A program made the position numbers and the translations under genes. From the NCBI GenBank assembly GCA_964628285.1, contig CAZVNP010000008.1, positions 1 to 64,000 of the forward strand: DNA of 64,000 nucleotides, written 5' to 3'. Source of the DNA: JAPLDP01 sp964628285. GTDB lineage: Bacteria; Bacteroidota; Bacteroidia; Bacteroidales; JAGONC01. The notes below the pieces were generated by a model. That model was not told the origin of the DNA. It ran no database searches and saw only the letters and a list, made by a program, of their open reading frames with translations. Every line of letters begins with the position of its first letter. Position 1 is the first letter of the stretch. Positions 60,872-64,000 of the stretch are shown here, piece by piece.

Positions 60872-61738
60872 ATGGCTAAAAAAACAACAACGAGTTCCAA
60901 ACGCACCTCTTCATCAAAACAAAAAGAAAAGGTTGTGCAGGAAATCAAATCAGAAGATGTAAAGCTTGACAATATCAGGGAAGAAACTGAAGAAGCCACT
61001 GAAGTCAGTATCGAGAAAAGATTAATTTCTTTATATTCTTTGCAGATTATAGATTCCCAAATTGATAAAATACGTATTATCCGGGGTGAACTGCCTCTGG
61101 AAGTACAGGATCTTGAGGATGAAATCATCGGGCTCGAAACACGTATTGAAAATTTCAAGGAGGAGATCAACTCCCTTGAACAGGCCATTAAGGAAAAAGA
61201 GTTGGCTATTAAAGAATGTGAAACCCTGATAAAGAGATACGAGGAACAGCAGAAAAATGTTCGGAATAACAGGGAATACGATTCTTTATCTAAAGAGATT
61301 GAATTTCAAACGCTTGAGATTCAACTTGCGGATAAAAGAATAAAGGAATTCAGGACCGAGCTGGAAATTAAAAAGACCGAAATAAGCAATGCCCAGCAGG
61401 TTTTGGATGAAAGAAAAAATGATTTGGAGGTTAAGAAGACAGAACTCGAAGATATCGTGGCCGAGACCGAAAAGGAAGAAAAGGCCTTGCTTGAGCAATC
61501 GGTTAAACACCAACGTTATATTGAAGACCGCTTGCTGAAAGCTTATAAACGTATACGTAAGAATGCCAGGAATGGATTGGCGGTGGTACAGATTGAAAGA
61601 GATGCCTGCGGAGGGTGTTTTAGCAATATACCACCTCAAAGGCAGCTGGACATCAGGATGCATAAAAAAATTATCGTCTGCGAATATTGCGGAAGGATAC
61701 TGGTCGACGACAGTATTGTCAATGCTGTCAAATCCTGA
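60872..61738 (+). CDS. Coiled-coil protein with C4-type zinc ribbon
   Basis: 288 residues. A Lys/Ser/Thr-rich N-terminal tail (1-25), a long antiparallel coiled coil (about 60-235, many Glu/Lys heptads), and a C-terminal zinc ribbon: CGGC (near 247) and CEYCGR (near 270), the C4-type PF02591-like domain. The basic tail suggests nucleic-acid contact. Cellular role unclear; some relatives are linked to RNA or translation. Cotranscribed with the Nif3-like gene. Confidence 0.9.
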   Translation: MAKKTTTSSKRTSSSKQKEKVVQEIKSEDVKLDNIREETEEATEVSIEKRLISLYSLQIIDSQIDKIRIIRGELPLEVQDLEDEIIGLETRIENFKEEINSLEQAIKEKELAIKECETLIKRYEEQQKNVRNNREYDSLSKEIEFQTLEIQLADKRIKEFRTELEIKKTEISNAQQVLDERKNDLEVKKTELEDIVAETEKEEKALLEQSVKHQRYIEDRLLKAYKRIRKNARNGLAVVQIERDACGGCFSNIPPQRQLDIRMHKKIIVCEYCGRILVDDSIVNAVKS

Positions 61739-61746
61739 CCGGCACC

Positions 61747-63219
61747 TTAGTACTTAAATCCGACCGTTACCAGGAAGTTATTGTTTTTTGTGTCAATGGC
61801 TGCTGAGGGTGCAATGACATGTTCCGACTGGTACATGTAATAGTCTTCAGAATAGAAAGTGTAATTGTATCCGAAGTCAAGAGAAAAATGTTGGTTCCGG
61901 TATCCTAATCCGACGGCAATGATATTTTTCTGGGCATCATTAATTCCTTTTTTATAGGGGCTTCCATAGTATGCATAGCCTCCCCTCAGGTTCATCTGAC
62001 CTATCCGCCATTCCGTGCCTATTCTTATGTTGGAAGCGGAGGTGTAATTATTTGTTATAGCCTGGTTTTCACTGAAGAAATCGTAATCCTGGCTGCGTAG
62101 CTTGGCTTTGGTATAGTCGACGTATTCATAGTCGATGCTGATCAGGCCATATTGCTGGAAAATAAAAGCTATACCCCCCATGGCGCGCATAGGGGTTTCG
62201 AGTTTATAGTCGAAATTACCCTGCGGGGAGACCCATGTATAGTTGTTCCCATTATTAAGATTTGAATGCATGTTATTTATCCAGTCGTCGTGCATATTAC
62301 CGAAATAGGATGGGGTATGTACGGCGGCTCCAAAGCGCAGCCAATCAACGGGTCTGTAAATGAGTCCGAATTTGAAGTTGAATCCGCTGCCACGTGTATC
62401 CAGAGTCTCCGTCAACGTGAACGATTTAAATGTGTTGGTATCGGGGGGCTCATTATTTATTTCCTGGTAGTGCGATTCTTCCTGATACCTGATATAGGGA
62501 ATACCGATTGTAGCCCCAATGTATAGCTTGTCATCGTAATTGGCGCCGATTGAAAAATCGGCTTCATTCATGTATCCTTCAGTAAGAATGGATTTGCGCT
62601 GGTCGACAGGGGCAATGCTTCCGTCAGGATTGAGTGGTGCCCTGTTGGTATAATCAAGCGTGTTTGGTATCGGATCAATCAGATAGGTTTCGTAAGCCAG
62701 CTGGGTATCAAAGGGATTCAAATTATCAGTGCTGTTGCCATTGGCGTAATCCACATAGGCATCAAGCAGCGAGCTCTGGGGATTTGTACCACCAATGATT
62801 GTGCTCCCATGGAAGTTGTTATTTCTGACGATGCCAAAACCCACCTGCACATTACGCCAGCCACCCTGTTGATCCTGGCGGGCAACGTTGGCGGAATAGA
62901 TAATCCCAACGGAACTCAGATTGAAATTGTTATTATAGTCGGAATTGGCAGTGCCATAATAATGTGACTGGGTATTGCTGCTGAAAATGGCGGGTGTGAT
63001 GATGAATTCCGAACTTTTATATAAGCCAAGCCCTGCCGGATTGGTGCTTAATACCGACAAGTCAGCACCGACTGCACTGAATGCACCGGCTAAACCCATA
63101 AACCTTGCTGTCCCACCTATGGTGAGCTGAGAATAGCGCAGGGCATCCACTTCATTCTGACTCCTCAGGGCCACATTGGCTAAGACAAGAAGGGAGACAA
63201 TAAGACCAATCTTTCTCAT
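61747..63219 (-). CDS. FadL/OmpP1-type outer-membrane transport protein
   Basis: 490 residues. Signal peptide (1-20, cutting after LRSQ), an N-terminal plug-like segment (DALRYSQLTIGGTARFMGLAGAF is the start; GADLSVLSTNPAGLGLYKS at about 51-69 contains the NPAGL motif of FadL), then about 14 amphipathic strands ending at FLVTVGFKY with a C-terminal aromatic. The family takes up hydrophobic molecules. No regulator is adjacent. Downstream of the Ser-rich repeat gene on the same strand, 47 bases away. Confidence 0.9.
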   Translation of the reverse strand: MRKIGLIVSLLVLANVALRSQNEVDALRYSQLTIGGTARFMGLAGAFSAVGADLSVLSTNPAGLGLYKSSEFIITPAIFSSNTQSHYYGTANSDYNNNFNLSSVGIIYSANVARQDQQGGWRNVQVGFGIVRNNNFHGSTIIGGTNPQSSLLDAYVDYANGNSTDNLNPFDTQLAYETYLIDPIPNTLDYTNRAPLNPDGSIAPVDQRKSILTEGYMNEADFSIGANYDDKLYIGATIGIPYIRYQEESHYQEINNEPPDTNTFKSFTLTETLDTRGSGFNFKFGLIYRPVDWLRFGAAVHTPSYFGNMHDDWINNMHSNLNNGNNYTWVSPQGNFDYKLETPMRAMGGIAFIFQQYGLISIDYEYVDYTKAKLRSQDYDFFSENQAITNNYTSASNIRIGTEWRIGQMNLRGGYAYYGSPYKKGINDAQKNIIAVGLGYRNQHFSLDFGYNYTFYSEDYYMYQSEHVIAPSAAIDTKNNNFLVTVGFKY

Positions 63220-63266
63220 TTTTATCTGAATTTAAAAGAGTGACGAAAAGCGAAAAACATTAATTA

Positions 63267-64000
63267 TTACCTCCGACCGCCGCCTGAAGAACTTGATCCG
63301 GAACGCGAAGAGGAACCCCCTCCGCCGGATGAAGATGGCATGGAATAGCTGCTTGATGACCGTGACGGAGCAGAATAACTGTTGTTTGAGCGTGACGGTA
63401 TGGAAAAGTTATTTCCTGAGCGCGAGGGCACTGAAAAAGTCCGGTTATTCGAGGGGGCCGGCATTGAATAGTTTCTGTTGTTCAACTGTGCCGGTCTGGT
63501 GTTGTTATATGAATCCGGATGAGTGACCGATCTGTTCTGATAAGATGGGGCCGGCGCAGGTACCTGTGAATTCGCATCCTGGCGGGGCGGATTATATTGG
63601 CCGATATTGCCTGCCCGTGGTGAATTATATTCCTGGCTGGATTTAGGTTTGGTATATTGGGGTGATCGGTATGTCTTAAGGGTACTCTGTTCCCTTGTGA
63701 CATTTGTCTGGTTTTTATTCTGCTCATATCTATAAATAGGACTCTGAAATTCCCGGGCATTTTTTTGCTCAACAGGTGGTTTGGTGTACTGTTCTTTTTG
63801 TCCAGCAAACTGGTTATCAGCATTATTTGAATTCCTGAAGGTTGTGTTTTTCTGAACAGGCGTGACTTGAGATGAAGAGGAACTAATCGTTGCTTTATTT
63901 TTGCCAGTCTGACCAGGATCATCTGATACAACAGGGACAGGATTAATCACTGCTGAGCTGCGCGATTGGTTTGGATTAACCGATTTGCTATTTCCGGAAG
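63267..64000 (-). CDS. Ser/Asn/Tyr-rich repeat protein, 5' end outside window
   Basis: At least 244 residues of low-complexity sequence; the frame is open to the window edge, so the true start and any signal peptide are not seen (a GTG at 63950 is internal). Composition: Ser, Asn, Gln, Pro, Tyr, Arg. Near the C-terminus a unit of about ten residues recurs, roughly S-x-P-S-R-S-x-N-x-(F/Y): NYSMPAPSNNRTF, SVPSRSGNNF, SIPSRSNNSY, SAPSRSSSSY, SMPSSSGGGG, and the tail is Gly/Ser with final GGGRR. Function unknown; an exported, unstructured or adhesive tail is a guess. Confidence 0.65.
   Translation of the reverse strand, partial: SGNSKSVNPNQSRSSAVINPVPVVSDDPGQTGKNKATISSSSSQVTPVQKNTTFRNSNNADNQFAGQKEQYTKPPVEQKNAREFQSPIYRYEQNKNQTNVTREQSTLKTYRSPQYTKPKSSQEYNSPRAGNIGQYNPPRQDANSQVPAPAPSYQNRSVTHPDSYNNTRPAQLNNRNYSMPAPSNNRTFSVPSRSGNNFSIPSRSNNSYSAPSRSSSSYSMPSSSGGGGSSSRSGSSSSGGGRR

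Overview
The window is a stretch of ordinary chromosomal (core) DNA from a member of the Bacteroidota, most likely an order close to Bacteroidales. The evidence is a type IX secretion (T9SS) cargo protein with a C-terminal sorting domain, a porG-uppS-bamA-skp-skp cluster, DUF4296, DUF5668 and DUF6089 proteins, and many promoters of the Bacteroidota type (TTTG near -33, TAnnTTTG near -7). Shine-Dalgarno sequences are essentially absent. Genus and species cannot be read from the window. I see no phage, plasmid, complete insertion sequence, CRISPR array, rRNA gene or defence island. || Layout. 1-5.3 kb: the end of an ABC-F ATPase, then on the minus strand an RND/MMPL exporter, rfbA and a polyprenyl diphosphate synthase. 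5.5-14.4 kb (plus): PPi-type phosphofructokinase, mfd, a polyprenol-phosphate mannosyltransferase, dihydroorotase, a MORN-repeat lipoprotein, and a T9SS cargo gene broken by a one-base frameshift in a C6 run. 14.4-17.2 kb (minus): era, der and an Hsp15-like S4 protein. 17.2-17.4 kb: initiator tRNA-fMet with its own promoter and terminator, followed by a 0.57-kb non-coding stretch holding a ~160-bp MITE-like palindrome. 17.9-22.5 kb: deoC, a lipoprotein, a DUF4296 lipoprotein, a membrane-anchored Skp/OmpH protein and recQ. 22.9-26.9 kb: kdsD, lptB, a beta-lactamase-fold hydrolase and pssA. 27-33.8 kb: an unrecognised conserved-looking protein, queA, tatC, two DUF5668/LiaF-like membrane proteins, an alpha/beta hydrolase, an NHL/SMP-30-like lipoprotein and pdxJ. 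34-41 kb (plus): CBS-ACT protein, nadK, porG-like, uppS, bamA and two skp/ompH genes. 41-50.4 kb: nadB, the 2-oxoglutarate dehydrogenase genes sucA-sucB, a 55-residue 2[4Fe-4S] ferredoxin and a 2-oxoacid:ferredoxin oxidoreductase (korA-korB). 50.5-64 kb: tilS, dsbD-gap, lpxH, a TlpA-like protein lacking its first active-site Cys, a small exported unknown, punA-lpxK, a Nif3-family protein with a zinc-ribbon coiled-coil protein, a FadL-type porin, and a Ser-rich repeat protein cut by the window end. || How it fits together. Envelope biogenesis dominates: LPS (kdsD, lptB, lpxH, lpxK), undecaprenyl carrier (uppS), outer-membrane assembly (bamA, three Skp-like proteins), T9SS (porG-like gene plus one cargo gene), Tat (tatC) and phospholipid synthesis (pssA). 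Central metabolism shows a PPi-type glycolytic step and two adjacent routes from 2-oxoglutarate to succinyl-CoA, one NAD-linked and one ferredoxin-linked. Ribosome and tRNA maturation is represented by era, der, the S4 protein, fMet-tRNA, tilS and queA. Several in-frame TTG codons lie inside -7 promoter boxes; there the downstream ATG was taken as the start. I did not find a convincing undescribed system. The points most worth a second look are the frameshifted cargo gene, the palindromic element, the promoter overlapping a terminator at tilS, the Ser-for-Cys thioredoxin-fold protein, and the unrecognised gene between pssA and queA.
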